Source of the DNA: Albula goreensis
Taxonomy: Eukaryota > Chordata > Actinopteri > Albuliformes > Albulidae
Direction of reading: 5' to 3'
Length of the DNA: 64,000 bases
NCBI GenBank assembly: GCA_022829145.1
Contig: CM040741.1
Location: forward strand, 46,990,180 to 47,054,179
Each line of letters begins with the position of its first letter. Within the stretch, counting starts at the first letter, position 1. The translations under genes were made by a program, and so were the position numbers. Below are positions 12,801-27,703 of the stretch, in pieces. The notes below the pieces were generated by a model. The model had not been told where the DNA came from. It saw nothing but the letters and a program-made list of their open reading frames with translations, and ran no database searches.

Positions 12801-15800
12801 ACAAACACAGAATTCTCTTTCATGATAAGCCTTGGCAAATCCCATGAGGTCATACATACACATTTATTTTCATGCCTGCATACTAATTTTTGTATGCCAA
12901 CATAACTCCAAAGAATACATATGCATTAAAACTTAACTTGCAAAATTTCCTAAATGGTAATGAATATCCACCAAGCCAATGGCTGTCAGCAGTTATAAAC
13001 CCAACTAGGAACGCATTCGCGTAAATCTATATAATGAGTAATCTTACCAAAAATTCCCTTGCTCATTGATAATGAACCTCTTTGCAAAATATAACTGGGA
13101 GTAATCAAAACAACAGATGTGTATTTTGTCAGAATTCATTATTAATCTTAAATATTTGTGTACATTAAGAAAAGTAATTCTGCCTTATTTAGCAACAAAA
13201 TTCTGTCAGTTCAGTTAATGGCTACCTTTAGCTTGTTTACTCTTATTTCAGCTAAGTGGTGACAATGATAACTAGCTGAATAAAGTAGTAGTACTGATTA
13301 CAATATAATCCTATACATTTTTGGTCATTTGAAACATCACCTGTCTGGAGGTAGAGTAGGTGTCTGTTTCAATTGCCTGAAAACTTCTACTGACAAGCTT
13401 TGCCTCACACAAGAATGCTTGAAGGAAGTTTATACCCATTAAAGTGGATCTTTGGGAGTCTTTCTTTCATGTGAGAGAAAGATGTTTATATTTTAATATT
13501 CTGTTTTCATATTTAATATAGGCCTCTTAAATGCGCACAAATTTATCACTTCACATTTTCCATGACATCTTTTGGTGTGTATGGACTATCAAAGACTTTC
13601 TGCCAATTTAATATTAAATATATTAAATAGAAAAACAGAAACCCCCTTCTCTCTTTGTTATTCTTTTCAGTTTTTTATCAGTAAAGCAGGGGAGGTAATT
13701 TCTCTCACTTGCTCACAAAGGCATATTGGATGACTGTTTTGAAATAGTTTATGCTATGCACTTTATGTAGAATTTATCAGAGAAACAAAAACTTTATTGC
13801 AAATTGCTAGTCAAATTATGCTAACGATAACCTCTGGTTCAATTTGATTTTGCAAATAAATTAATATGGGAGGTATCCTGCTTTGTGCTGTCTTATCTTT
13901 GTGCAGTGTTGCGTTGATAAAGTGTAGACATTTTTCCAAACTTTTTCACACCCTCAGCACTATTTAGATTTTCCTGTCAAAGGTTACTACATTATATTGA
14001 ATACCAGTATTGATCTCACTGTTTTCTCACTCTGTCTGCTACCCAGATCAATATAGTTTTGTCTTTTTTTTGTGTTCTCTATCATGACTTTTGGCTGTAG
14101 AATTTAGGAGTATTGAATTAACTGTATAGGAAAATTTTTAGCATGCATTGATTCCTTGCACAAAGAAACCGCACACCCATGCAGGAAGCATGTTCCACAG
14201 TTTTGAGTCTCCAGCCTTCTCCCCTCCTGACCCCGTTTCCATCCTCAGCTGGGTAACTTTATTAACTCAGAGCAGAAATGAAGGGTGAAAACTGAAGATA
14301 TGCATATTTAATCAGTCATATGTCTCTACAGACCAAATTTAAAAATAAATGATATCAAACACAAATATAAATTATTTAATTTATTTTACCAGAGCACTTA
14401 AGCTGCATCCAAAACCTGGAAAGCTGAGCTCGCACCTAGTCAGGACTGACTTCAGCAAGGGTTGATACTGACCAATGTGGGAGGAGCAAACATCTAAATG
14501 GAGGGGGAAACACTGCCTGCTAGCTGCTCTCCTGTATGTGAGGTATAATTTGTTGTGTATGCTCAATCACTTGTGATGGCTTATAATTAATTGACTATTG
14601 TGTTTCATTTGCTCTGAACTCAGCCATTTGGTAGAGGTGGGTGTAGGAATACCTGCCACTTTTGCCACTTAAATTAAGTGGGGGATCCAGTATGTCTGCT
14701 GGCTAGGACAGCTTTAAAATGGTGTGCAGTCTCTGCCTATGTGGTGCACAGCAAGAATATGCTGCTTCTGGAGCGGACCCAGCAAAACGAAGGAGGGAAT
14801 GGCAGAACGGCTGCTGCTTCAAAGCATCTGCACAGGGCCACAATCTTCGCTTGTGATTATGCTCAAGTGTTTCAGATTGCATGTGATTCTGATTGGCTGG
14901 ATGACCTCAGGCAGCCAAGTGAGGAAATGCATGCTAGGGGTAAGGATTTTGACTGACACATTCAAATAACAAAAAGCCAATCTGATAAAAAATGGCGGTG
15001 GATTTAATTGCGGTGGAGTGCTTTGAATTGATAAAAGTGGTAGTGGATCCAATTCAAATTAACTGCACTTGAACTGAACTTCAAGATAAAAATCTATTAT
15101 TTGATGTTTCTATAACATAAACATAGTTTTATGTTTAATAGGAATAAGGATGGTAGCAACAACAACAACAATGACTTGTATTTTCACAATCCCAAAATGC
15201 TTTGCATCATTAACATGTCACAACCACCTAAGTGATGCATGGCAGCCATTTTGTGACAGAGCACTCCCTGTGTATCAGGTGAAGTTAGGAGGGAGGGAGT
15301 CATTGAATTATTCATTCAATGGTGTTTTATCAAAATAACTCTGGTAAATTATAAATGTTTAACTGAATCCTCACAGCATCTATTCATGCAATTTGAAAAT
15401 GATTTACATCAAAATTTTGTTTATTTCCCTTGCCTCTCTACAGTGTTGTAGTATTGTGGTATTCACTGTAGTATATTTTATGCTATTATGAATGCAGCAT
15501 GATTTATTGATAACATCAAAGTGAAATTTTCTCAAAAGATATGGAGGAGTAAAATATTTCTATCTTGCGCAGATTTGCCACCATTGCTCAGATTTTTAAT
15601 GTTCACTACTTGTCCAGCAGATGTCAGTCTGCAATCATTAGCCAGAAGCATATTTTATGTTCTCCATTATGTTGTGATATAGATGAACTGCTCAGTAAGA
15701 TGCTCCAGATGGAGAGGGGAACAGATCAAGGGAAATGAAGCTTTATATGTATGTTATAAGATTTAATTAAAAACAAAAATTTTAGTGGGCAAAAACTAAT

Positions 15801-18800
15801 CTATTCTGGCTGCACTACTCCAGACCATTTGCCTCTAAAACAGAGTGTGATCAGGATGTGAACTGCTTCATCGTTCCCTGCAGTCAGGTCAGACCTTACT
15901 CAGGTCAGAAGCCTTTGTTCGTGCAACCTCATATCACTCACGGTCTGATTTGAAAACAGTGCAAATGCGTAGGTCTGCCAAATAGAATGCCCTCTCCTAA
16001 ACAGAACAATGATGTTTTGAATACTGGCAGATTAAAATAATACGGTATTTTTTTTTTCTTGTTTGTTTTTTAAGAACAACCAGATTGTTGTGGCAGTAAT
16101 TCTGGACAGTTGCCAGACCAATCACTGTGCTAATAGAAGTGAAGTGGGGAGCTAAAGATAAAGCTCCGGAATTATCTTTAGCTTTAAAACAAACATCATA
16201 TGAAGTCTAGTAAATGATGGAGAAGCTGAGCCATGAATAAACTGTTTAAAAAGCAAGTCATTTGGTTAAAGGCTCAGTAAGATTCTATGAAATGGTCTCA
16301 AAGATCATTTCTATTTTAAAAAGTAAGCCCTGTTTCTGTTGAGCAGCAGGAAAGGAAATAATTTCATATGTTTCATTTTTTTAAATTTGTGCCACAGACT
16401 AATGCATACTAAGTTATGTTAGTCTCATGGTCTAAGTCAGGTTTAAGTTGTTGGCTGAATTGCTATAGCAATCCTGCGCTGATTTAAGTGGTTAAGTGAA
16501 CAGAATGTGCTATTTAAAGTTTGGGCTTTTTCAAGATCAGGTTATCCTTTATAAAAATCCAAAATATCTTCACCAATTGCTTTTATTAACAGTAAAATCT
16601 GTGATGCTTGTAATAAAGGGGTGGCTCTAGGAGTGGTGTGGCAAAAAGGTAAGGGGTCTGGGGGTACTCCCCAGAAAAATGGAATAATTTTATGACCATT
16701 TCCCTTCATTTTCCAATGTTTAAACACATATTTTGTACACACATTATTTTATGTGTAAAAAGAGTATAACCAGTTCAAGTGCAATTTTCCCTGTTAAGCC
16801 AACTAACTCTGAAAATAATTAAAAAATAATTTACATGCTGTAACTATGTTTTACAACTAACTTGTTGACCTTGATCTGCCCTCCTCTAAAAGTAATTACA
16901 ATAATTAAAACATGCTGTTAGTGTTTGATATAAAACGAATGCTTAACTAACTGTGAACAGGAAGGTGAAGGTGAACAATGAAAGTGCACCTTTCCCCAAT
17001 GAACCATCTGACCTTCCTCTGCAGACTATGTTCAGTTCCTCCCCTCATGGTCCTACGTGTGTGTTACATGTGTCCTCTTCCAGCACCTTTGACACTGCTG
17101 TGACCTGGCCTATTGGCCAACAATTTCAACAAATAAATCAGCTGAAATAAACACAAAAAACATACTGATAATTGATGTGAGTGAATTTATCTAGAATAGA
17201 ATAATATCTGTCTGTAGTTCATACATAAACATGTTACTATGTTTTGAAAGCACTTAAATACTGTTTGCGGTTCATGCCATCACTGCATCAGTGAAACACA
17301 ACACCCTGGGTGCCACTGTGTCATGACAGGGGGAGGAGCAATAGCATTAATAGAGCATTTGATATGAGGCAATAAAGAGAGTTGGTAACACCTTGTCTGA
17401 GCATTTTCAGTGATAAACACAATTAGTTGCTTTGTCTCTTGTGACACTAGGGACGGAGCAATGATTGAGCTGGCTCAGATGTTTCAATCTTATATCTGCG
17501 CACAATAAATTCCATTTAATTGGAGGCAGACTTTAATGATGTATGAGATAAAATGAAAAGTTAAAAGTCAGGAGAGCATGATTACATATGTGCTATTTTA
17601 CAACAGCAAAGCAAGATCCAGCATCTGTGAGATTTATACTAAATCTTGTTTAAACCCATCATAATTCCCATCAAAATGTTTATTTATTGCTGTTTGTAAG
17701 AAAGGTTGGATGTTAGATCTTTTTCAATGTGGACTTTGGCAAATATGAAATTAACACAATTTGATGCTTTGTTCCAAATATTATAGCAATGACAATTTAG
17801 ACTTGATATTGCTTTCACTGAGGCTCCAAATATTTGGGAATGTTTGATAGTTGTTTCTTCAGGCAAACAGTAAAACATATGGACAGGGTTTTGTTGTTTT
17901 CTCTGTGCAGCATCACTCAGATGTCAGAGGCCAATGTCCACTGCAGATAGGTTTATACATGCCAGTTAGCCATGAGCAGTGTGATCCTTCATCAATCCCA
18001 CCCATGGGAGGAATGTTTTTTCTATGCAGACTCTTAAATGTTAACACATACGTTCTTGGACATTTAATCAACGTGGACACACTCACATTTCATCAACTGT
18101 TCAATCAGAATAAATGAATGATTCTAAAACTGGCATGTCCATTCTCGGAAGCATGTTCAGCCTTTTCACTCAAAAATCTACCTAATGTACTAGGACTGGG
18201 CTAAGCCAATGGGCTCTGAGCTAGGCAGCTGTGGATGGCATTGGAAATGTCAGCACAGTCAGGATTTTATCCTGTCCATAAGATATGTCTCTGCACTACG
18301 AACAAGTGCCTTAACTGGACATAGCACTTGGGAGCCCTTTGAAAATGTTACTCTATTATTTGTTATTCGAGTCTCTTGGCTTGCTTTAGGCACCCATCAA
18401 TTAAACTTTAGTGAATTTCCAATTATATAATTTCAGGGGTTGTTGGATAACAGATTAATTGAGAGTGATTTGATTAAGCTGTGTGACTTTGTGACTTGTT
18501 GACTTGAGGAACATTGATTTCTCCACTTTATAGGCACATTGCCTCCCTCCAAAGACCTCAGTGAAACACTCTTGGGTTTTTAAGCCTGTTTGAACAGATG
18601 CGGCTGAATTCCAAAGGCACTGGTCATGCATTCTGACATCACAATAATGTTGAAAGCAAGGAATCACTTGTTGAATGACACCAGTGATAACCTTTTCGCC
18701 TGTGCTACACACGCCCCGAACACCTTAGATAAGAACCGTATCGCTGACATTTGTGTCTTAGCCTTGATGCTGACAGTGAAACAGACATATCTTAAACTTT

Positions 18801-21800
18801 ATACTGGTTCTGTATCCTCACTTGGCAGCAGGTCCTTTTTTTATATGTATTTTTGTTAACATTAAAGAAGCAGTCTTCTTCTGCATAAATCTCTGCTTTG
18901 AAGATCCTGGGACAGTCCTAGAATCCCCCGTGACCCATTCCTTTCTTGCAGGGTGTCAAGATTTGTCCCAGGATCTTGTCCCATGATACAGACATCACAG
19001 AAGAGGCCTGGGTCAGCCTTTCGGGGGCAGGAATTCCAGATGAAGCTCAGACAGGTGGACCAGACCGTAAATCAGGCCCAGGGAGCGCCTTCCTGGACTG
19101 AGGAAGCAGACCAAATCCTCCCCTGTGACTGCAGGACCTCTTCAGTGCCTCTTTCACCCCCATTTCCCCTAAACAGTGCAAAAGTTTAAAACCAGCTTGC
19201 TAAATTGAGCACAGGATCATCTGTTGGTTTGAAAACAGTTAAGACTTTGTTTGTTTCCATTTGCCCTTAATTAAAACCATAATTGAATCATTTTACCAAA
19301 TAAAGTGAAAGCTTACCTCAAGGGTTTCTAGCATAAACATTTTAAATTAACAAAAAAAACATGAATAGTACAAGCAAAAAAACATCCAAACAATGTACAA
19401 GAAATAATTGATCGGTAAAACATTAATGTGCACCTGTAACATATAGGTACTGTCATGATGTTGTGCTCAATATTAACTTCTAGTTATGTAGCGCATGCCC
19501 TGCCAGCAATATTAAATAAAAATAACCTCAAATTCAGTAAGTCAACAGAATGATACATTAATTATATAATATGACAACAACTGAGATTTAATATGTTAAT
19601 TCTGTAGATTTTTATTTCACTCAGGAATTGTGAGGAAAGTTCATGTGGACCTGGCAAAATGGGTTTGACTGCTTAATTCTGTGTGAAAAAAGGTTATAGA
19701 CCAGGCAGACAATTTCATGCGTGAAGAAGAGCAGTCTTGGAGTTAACCACAAGGTCCTACACAATATATTGCCAAGCCCTGGCAAACCTTGTTATGTGGA
19801 GACTGCAGAAAGATTCCAGCTGAGCGCAGTGTGGTAATCAGCCAGCCTCTAACACATCCTGTCATCATGTATGAAGGCTATGTCAGAGGGGAGGGACAGG
19901 TGGAGGCACGACAAGGTCTCAACAGCACAAACAACCAGCTGGTGGAGGCAGCCAAAAATACCCTTTTAAAAATGAAAGGAGCACTTTTCATCCACTTTGT
20001 CAATAGCAATGATAAAGCACCCACAAGACTGGCCTCCTGGAAACCGTGGCAACTGGAACATAACAGCTAGCTTGCGTCAACACCACGTTCTGTCTGAGAA
20101 AATCATCAGCATAACAATCTGACAAAGCCTGTTCATTTTGTCAAGGAACACAAACAACACCACGGTGCTGGAGCTGATAGTGCAATGGGAAGAGAGATAA
20201 AGTACCCTTATTAAAGGAAACTACATTCTAGTCACTCCAGTGTAAGTGTGCAGAGAAGGGATGGAAGGCTAAGTGCTTACCAGTGGAAGCAGGGGCTGTG
20301 TGCTGTGCAGGCCCTACAGGGTATTGGCCACCGGGTAAAAGGCAGCACAGAAAAAGAAGATTTGGATGCAGTTGCACCATTAGCAGAGAGAGCATCACAT
20401 TGGCTGTGTCTGAAGGAGGAGAATCTATGTCTGATCGACCTGGCTGGTAAAGCCCAAGAGAGGTGAAGTGCATGGTAGCGAAGCACCTAATTAATAGGGA
20501 AACTCATCTAGACAGAGCTAGGAGCAGCACTAACTGATGTTATAAGTAAACACCATGGCTGTGGGGGTCTTCAGGTGTTAGCCAAGAGTCACATGTTTGT
20601 TCTGAAGCTATGTGTCCCTCATCTGGAAGTTTACCGGCTGGTTCTTGCAAGTTTATGAACTGAATGTCTGTTGACCTTGTGCACCTTGTGCAATATACGA
20701 CTGGTGTCATATCTGCAATGTGGAAAAGTGCAAAGGCTAGGCTAGTCCCCACAGGAATTGGAGGAGTTGCCTGTGGCCGTTTCTTCCGGAGGTTCATTTT
20801 AGGGAGGTTCATTTTGGGCCTAAAATCCATTCCACTCATTAAAAAAATGTGGTTGAAACAATAAATCATATGCATAAATTTTGACATTTTTTACATCTAA
20901 AAATATGAGTAAAAGCTGGACATCTCCTCTATAAAATAAGGAGCACTGGAAACTTTGAAAGAGGGAGCTGTGGGGAAACACCTGATCTGGAAGGGAAAGA
21001 TTACCCAGTGGCTTAGATGTTTACCATCGAGCTGAACATCAAAAGCGTTTCAGTACTACTGTGAGGACAGGGCAGATATATTCTAATGAGGAGACAAAAT
21101 ATTTTTAACGCAGTGTTTTGAACGGATAAACATGGTAAACATATTAATCTCATATCCAAGTTAATCATTAGCATATTCTACAGGAATTCCATTGTCAGTA
21201 CAGGAATAAATAGCCTTCACAGCTGTGTGTTTCAGCTTGTGTGAATAGGTCTCATGTTAATAGAGTTCCAGGAACTTCAGAAGTTCTGTACAAGTTATTT
21301 TCTTCAGCTCAGTAAAAGGCCTACAGGGAATTGGCAGGGGAACAAGAAAGTGATCCCTCATCAACTAAGTGAAGGTCTAGATTTGGAAAGGGGTTGTGGT
21401 TTCTCACTGAAAGGTATTTAGCTTTCCTTTAATCAGCCAACCTTTATCAGAATGTTAAAAACTAGCTCTATATTTGGGAAAGCGTTTAGAGGCTAAAATG
21501 ATTTACAGAATGACAGTTGACAGGGGTAGTTCATGCCAAATTTACTCTCATTTTAGCATACATTTTTGGCAATGCTTAGGACCAGACTGAATGATTGGGT
21601 TTTTACCTTTCTCGCCAACCATTCAGACTTGTATGATTACCCTGTCATTCACACAGGAGTGTAGGTGGAAGAGTTTCTATACTATAGTACTTTTGTCATA
21701 CATTTTAAAAACCAAACCATTAACAACCGCACCCCCGTTTTGTGTATCCCCTGGGTAAGGAATACGTTTCAGAGGTGGGTTCCAGAAGAATTTGATATGT

Positions 21801-24800
21801 TGAAAATGTTTTAAAATGTTTCACTAATGGGGTTAGTGAGGTACATTAACAGAAACATTGCATACACACATTATATTTATTTTGTGACTAATATGTAAAT
21901 ATTTGAGTCTAATTTAACATTTATGCATTTGAAACACTTTATGTATTTGCATTTGAAACACACCATGATTTTCATCTCTATATTCTGCTATGACAAAAAA
22001 CATCTTTGGAAAGTGATCCATACTATCTCCTCAGGTTATTTTCACATGAGCAGGAAAGTAGGCATCCTGGGTTGTGTTGCTCAAAAGAAAATCAAATTTA
22101 ATGATAGTGTCAAGGTCAGTAGAGGACACTCTTGTATACCGCCATAGCAGGGAAGCCATTTCAAGTCCACCACCCCCCACCCCATATGTAATGTCTTTGA
22201 ATCATATTCACTATTTTTCACAGTGCAGGTACAACACTACACATGTTGCATTTGTAATCAGAGCAGCATAAAGTCACATGTTCAGTTCATGAACCAGCCA
22301 GCATCCAGCTAGAATGGAAATGCCTCCATAGAGGAATGAGAACATTTAATTTAATCAGATTATTTAAAAATGTAAAAATGTAATAAATGTATATACCTCA
22401 AAGGGGTGACAGACATCCATTATAACAAATTTATAGTGTGTTTTCATGCAAAGAGGCAAAGAAAACAAGGTTTTGTGAAGAAATTTTCTTAGTACAAATT
22501 TTCATAGAATTGCCCAGCCATTCACTTGTAGTATGCCCATTAGCCTTTACAATCACCACCACAAGCTATTTCGATGACCTTTTCCTTTAATAATTCCAAC
22601 CTTCATGGTCTGAAACTGGCTTTAAAAATGGATGACAGCAGACATATTCACATTCTTCAATTAATTCAGTGAGGGGCCCAGAAATCCATCTACCAGTTGG
22701 AATCTGACTTCCATTTGACAGAACAGTTCTTTTAATTTCTGTAGCTCCTAAGTTTTGTCAGCTCCATTACATTCCAAAACTATAGTGCTGGCCCCAACAA
22801 ATTAGAAAAAAATAGTACTTCAAGTTTTCTCTCTTATAACAAAAGCAATAAGACTATGCTTTGTAATGGAAGGAAAATAAAACTGACATTGCTGTGTATC
22901 GCTGCTAGGCCAGTTGTATTTCTGCAGATTTTAGTAAATGACTAATCATTACTGTCTAATAAAATGTGGTTAATGTTGGATATTGGTATGCTACACCCAT
23001 GCATAGTAGGGATGATCACAGTTGCTCTAGGCCCTCTGAAACTAAGAGTAACGCATGTTGCCTCAAAAAAGCCACGTTGTAAGAGCTCAGGCACTGTGAC
23101 GGCCTTATTATGGAATTTTTGAGAGGATTGATGTTGTGATTAGACTTCATGTTTGGAGGATATCTCCCTCAGTCACCCCATTGTCTACTGTAGAAACAAG
23201 TGAAATGAATTTGCCCTGAAGTCATTCAAGTCATTCATATAGTTAGCTCTGTGAAAAGGTCAGGGTTATCATTAGGCAGAGCTCAAGTAGACAGCTATGC
23301 AATGGTGTATTGATTTTTTTGGTATCCACGGTCTTGAGTCTAATCTCTGTGTCTGATGGAGAATGTCAAAATGCCAGACTACATTAAGACAGGCACACAT
23401 AACGCAAAACAGCGTGGGCAAGAGGGAATGCTTAATGGCAAAAATGTGCATTTATGGGAAGTAAAGCAAGAAAAAGCATATAAATATGTAATATAGGTAA
23501 ATAATTAGTCACTATGTAAGGCATACATGTACAGGAAAATGATGGAAACACTCATGTAGAGATACGTAGAGTATCTGTGGCATTAAGACAGGTGGAGGGA
23601 GGAGCAGGCCCCTTTGCTCCTCCCATTGTCAGCCCCCCTGTTCCTGCCCTCAGCCTGAGGAGTTAACACAAGCTTGAACAGCAGTGGCCTCGTGAACAGG
23701 CAGGCTTGTTTGGATCTGAAATCAGGGTGTGAGCCATCGGCTTCATTGGGACATCTATAAATGAGCAGCCTGTCAGGCTGGGACGGGAGAATGGAATTTT
23801 GGCGTAATGTTTGTTGTTTTATCAGTACTGCTTTGATTGGTGTATCTGAGCCCTTTTTTTGGTCTGTAGCATTTCCTTCAGCCCATGAAGGGATGAATAT
23901 AAAAGCCTCTGGCTAACTTTTCATTCACCTAGATCCTTGTGTTTTTCCCTTTCTTCCTTATACTCACCACCCAGCACAGTGATCATGCCTGCCACTGCAC
24001 CACAGGCCTGTACCTACCATGGCACAGGGTGTACCAGTGTCAAAAGGAATATAGTACTACCCTCCATGGGAAGATTCAGCAAGCTTGACTGACTGGGATA
24101 GAAATGCAGTGGCTGAGGAAGTCCTTACGTAAGGATACCTTGCTCTTTAAACTATAGAGCAAATACTCATGTCATTATGTCATGATCATTATGTTCACTG
24201 ACTACATTTTCTCTCAGGACCACTTAGAAATATATGAAAAATCTGAAACCCTCAGTGATCATACTAACCTGGCTTTCTGTATCCATTAGACATGAAATAG
24301 AGAGATCCTGAGATACAACATGTGCATGCAATAAGTCCAAGTAAGTTTCCATGACTGTGATTAACTTCAGAAAAGCCTATGGCCTGCATGAGGCCCACAT
24401 TGTTCTTCAAATCCAGTGACCTCAGATGTTAGTTTTGTTCTCGTTGTTGCCACCTTAGCACAACAGGGCTGATCCTCCAAGGACCATGTAATGTCTTTGT
24501 CACACACTTCATTGTGGGTGGATTGTGGCTTCTCTCCAAGCTGCTGAGCTCTCTACTGAGAGCAGGATCTCTAATGCCCTCAATAAACTAGACTGTGAAA
24601 ACAATGCATTGGGGGATTGTGTCCTAACAGAACTCTGCATCTGAGACAGAGAGTGTGAATAGTGATAAAGGTCTTCACGCTCACCTTATTTATGACCATA
24701 GAATGGATTCAATAACTTGGAGGCACTGCATTTCTCTCTTAACTTATTTCTTAGCTGTTTGAAAGGGTCCTCAACCTGTGTAGGTCCCGTACATGACTGA

Positions 24801-24822
24801 ACATCCTCTAAAGCCAGGCTTT
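9871..24822. other. Long intergenic region, no gene supported
   Basis: This 15-kb stretch between the tRNA/SINE area and the 3' end of cntfr is AT-rich. The open frames up to 115 codons (for example minus 20540-20887 and plus 19789-20070) show no known domain, start in no recognisable context and have no splice partners. Two less AT-rich patches, 18950-19170 and 23580-23780, stand out and could be conserved regulatory DNA. A minus-strand stretch near 16620-16690 (translating to 'GVPPDPLPF') resembles text seen in decayed DNA transposons, but I could not define an element. Confidence 0.5.
20788..20817. repeat. Short tandem duplication
   Basis: Two adjacent 15-base copies of GGAGGTTCATTTTRG. 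Confidence 0.8.
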
Positions 24823-24861
24823 TTAACATAGAAAGCACACTGTCTGTGCTTTCTATGTTAA
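24823..24861. repeat. Perfect 17-bp hairpin
   Basis: TTAACATAGAAAGCACA (24823-24839) is followed by a 5-base loop (CTGTC) and its exact reverse complement (24845-24861). It is too short for a typical microRNA precursor, and no flanking repeat was seen. Confidence 0.9.
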
Positions 24862-27185
24862 CTCATCATGAGGGCTATGGCTCTGATGGCCTGAGAAGCC
24901 CATTATACCTCTTCTATGACATCATCAAACACTGTCATCTCCTGCCTTCGCCCAGTTCAACACCAAACGGCTGAATATGACATTCTTTAGAAACATAAAG
25001 ACATGATTGACCTGTACAGTGTTATTGCCTGCAGTGTTATTTTTTCTTGCTGAATTTTTCAATCTGACATTGTATTCATTCCATCAAATTAACCTCATCA
25101 ACACAAAATTGAGTCATGTCCAATGCTCACAAAATAAAAACAACGCAGCCATGTTTGGTCAAATCAGATGAACTCTTTAGATTATGTAACCAGTGCTTCT
25201 CCAAATTGGCATGAAGACAAAATATAGAAACCGGAAAAAAACAATTGGGTGACCACACACCTCTTGTGTTTAGCCTGCAAAACCAAAATAAAAAAATCTG
25301 TACAGTTACAAAGTGCCCACACACCAGCAGCACTTTGAGTCCAATAAATACAAGATGTGACTCACCTTGGTGTTTTAAAATGCAAAACATCTCCTGTGTC
25401 ATACCTCTAAATGTGCTGCAATCATTTCAACAATTAAAATAAATGAGATAAAGACTGAAGAAATGAATAAGCATTGTTTTCAGTGTGAAATGGTCACATT
25501 TAATGAACAACCTCTCATTTTATATACATCTATAAAAAGAACCCAGATACAGGTTACAAGAATCTAAAGCTAATACATACATTATTAAATAATAAACTTT
25601 TTCATGTTAAAGATACATATTGTAGTTTACAAAATATGATCAGGGGAATTAAGCAGTTATGAATGTCTGTAAAAACTAAGATTCTAAATGTATATTGTAT
25701 GTAATATTAAACAAATACATAAAGCCCAACTATATTTTTTGAATAACATAATAGTAACTTGTGATACCTGCTATTAAAGAAAATGTAGCTGCAGAAAAAC
25801 ATTTGTAAAGGCAACGGAATTGGAAGCAAAACAGTTAGTTTCAGCCCAGGGCGCATTTATAAATGATTTGCAAACATATCTTGAATTTATAAGTTAAAAA
25901 AACACAGTCTGTGACAGGCAGGTGGAATAGAATTGCTTTTTCATCACGACACAAAGCTGAAGAAAGAAAATGGGTTAAAAATAATAATAAAAAAAACTTC
26001 CCAAAAAATGTTAGTCCTCTCCTTGTTGATAATGTTGTTTGATGCAGATTCCTGGTATTTGCACTCATCTGGTGGTATTTGGATACATCCTTGCTACACA
26101 GGCACAGGGGTTGGGAAGCCAAGGATTAAGGGAAATCATTTTCAAGATATGTCTTTGGCATGATGAAATAGCTGTATGGAACTGGCAAAAAATCCAAACA
26201 CAAAGATGCTCCAATACTGCCTCTATAACTGGTTGACTAATAAAGGACTAAAATGATCAATGACATAAAGAAAAAAGGATGATCATCTCTCTTGTGCTGC
26301 TGGGCAAAAATATCTTTCCAGTCACTTGTCCCCAAATCTTTTGCTTCCCTTTGGTTTGCATCCTGTGTCTGTGTAGATATTTTGTTGTGGACATTGTAAC
26401 TTTTGTTCTTCTTTGTTTTCTTTGTGAGAAACTTTACTTAAATTATCAATGCACGATATCCATAACATGTGCAAAATAGAAATAGAAGAGTTTCCTCAAT
26501 TTCTTCCACAGGAATGAAACACATACATCTGTAAGAAAACAAACAAACACAATAAGCAACATAAAATGCAGCACTACATTGTGTTCCTGTGTTGACCAAA
26601 AAATGTCAAGTCTAGAAATTTAGTAAGTTTTTGTGTTAACTTGACTTACAAGATAATATGGTAATTGCAGATGGATGGGGAAACAGAAATGTTAAAGCAA
26701 TCTAAAGACCATACTTACAAAAAAACACAAACACATTCTGCAAGTCCTGAACTGGATCCCCTGTTCTACACATCGCCTCATTAAGTATATTAAAGCGGTG
26801 TGAGGGCAGGAGTGTTTGTGCGTAGATGTTTATATGTTGGCATGAGTGTAAATTACGCTAAGCGAATGCTGGCCAGTGTATGCGTGAGCTTTGTGGAGTT
26901 TTCTATAGGAGGGGTATGATTAGCCTGAGGCTTTGGCAGGCTCATATCACAAGCTTGTTCTAAAACACGGCCTATCGACCAGCATCTATGAATCTCCCCC
27001 AACGAAACATGACATGCTGCTGCTAATGTTATGGATTCAGGGTTAAAAGTAACGTCAACCCTTCTTGCACACATCGATATTCTGAATTAAATTCTAAATT
27101 TAATGAGCTTCTATATATGATGTGAGTCTGGCTCAACACTTGTAATATTGCAGCTGCATTGTGAGTCCTTGTAACTAATCCTTCT
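24862..27185. other. Intergenic sequence beyond the cntfr 3' end
   Basis: Very AT-rich, especially 25480-25800. No coding exon was recognised. If cntfr uses a more distant polyadenylation site or a spliced 3' UTR exon, it would lie here. Confidence 0.4.
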
Positions 27186-27703
27186 TTTATTACTACCACT
27201 TAATTTCTTCTGTACTTGAGAGGGTCAGTGTATCTTCACCTCTCACCCCAGTCCTGCCTAGTGCTCTATATAGAAGGCAAATATAGAAGTGGTCTGCTGC
27301 TGTAATGAAGTGGAAACTGCTGGTACATTCAGGCATTTCAAAGAGCATAATGTAAATTGATTTTTTGATGTTTATGAAATACGCAGCCCATCGGTGCATT
27401 AGACCGCAGCTGATTAAAGTGTGGTCCTATGTATCACCCAGTAGAATCCTACATGCACTGGCCGTCTCAACAGTGAGTCAAAAAGTAAATAACAGTATTC
27501 AAACATTTGTGAATAACCAATTTAGAAATATATTGGTGTGATAATTTAAGATAGTTTTTATGATAACATTTTTGTACAGTGAAAGAAAAACAAAGCCATA
27601 TGGCCTGAATACAATGGCTATGACCATGCAAGAGCTCTGCTCTCCATCTGACCAAACTGTTAAAATATGCTTAAATATACTTCTTTGTTTTTCAACTTGT
27701 TAC
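27186..27703 (-). other. cntfr: Candidate cntfr 3' UTR with poly-A signal
   Basis: Downstream of the cntfr stop on the minus strand, the first AATAAA (TTTATT at 27186-27191 on plus) appears about 510 bases on. This would give a 3' UTR of moderate length within the last coding exon. It is the nearest canonical signal, but transcript ends are not shown by the sequence, and a donor-like motif at the stop codon allows a spliced alternative. Confidence 0.4.

Noticed and set aside
16540..16742. hAT-like transposon text (GVPPDPLP) on the minus strand
   Set aside because: Only a short phrase resembles decayed transposon translations; no ends, target duplication or catalytic motif could be seen.
20540..20887. 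115-codon minus-strand open frame
   Set aside because: No family resemblance, and it includes the product of a local tandem duplication; not supported as a gene.
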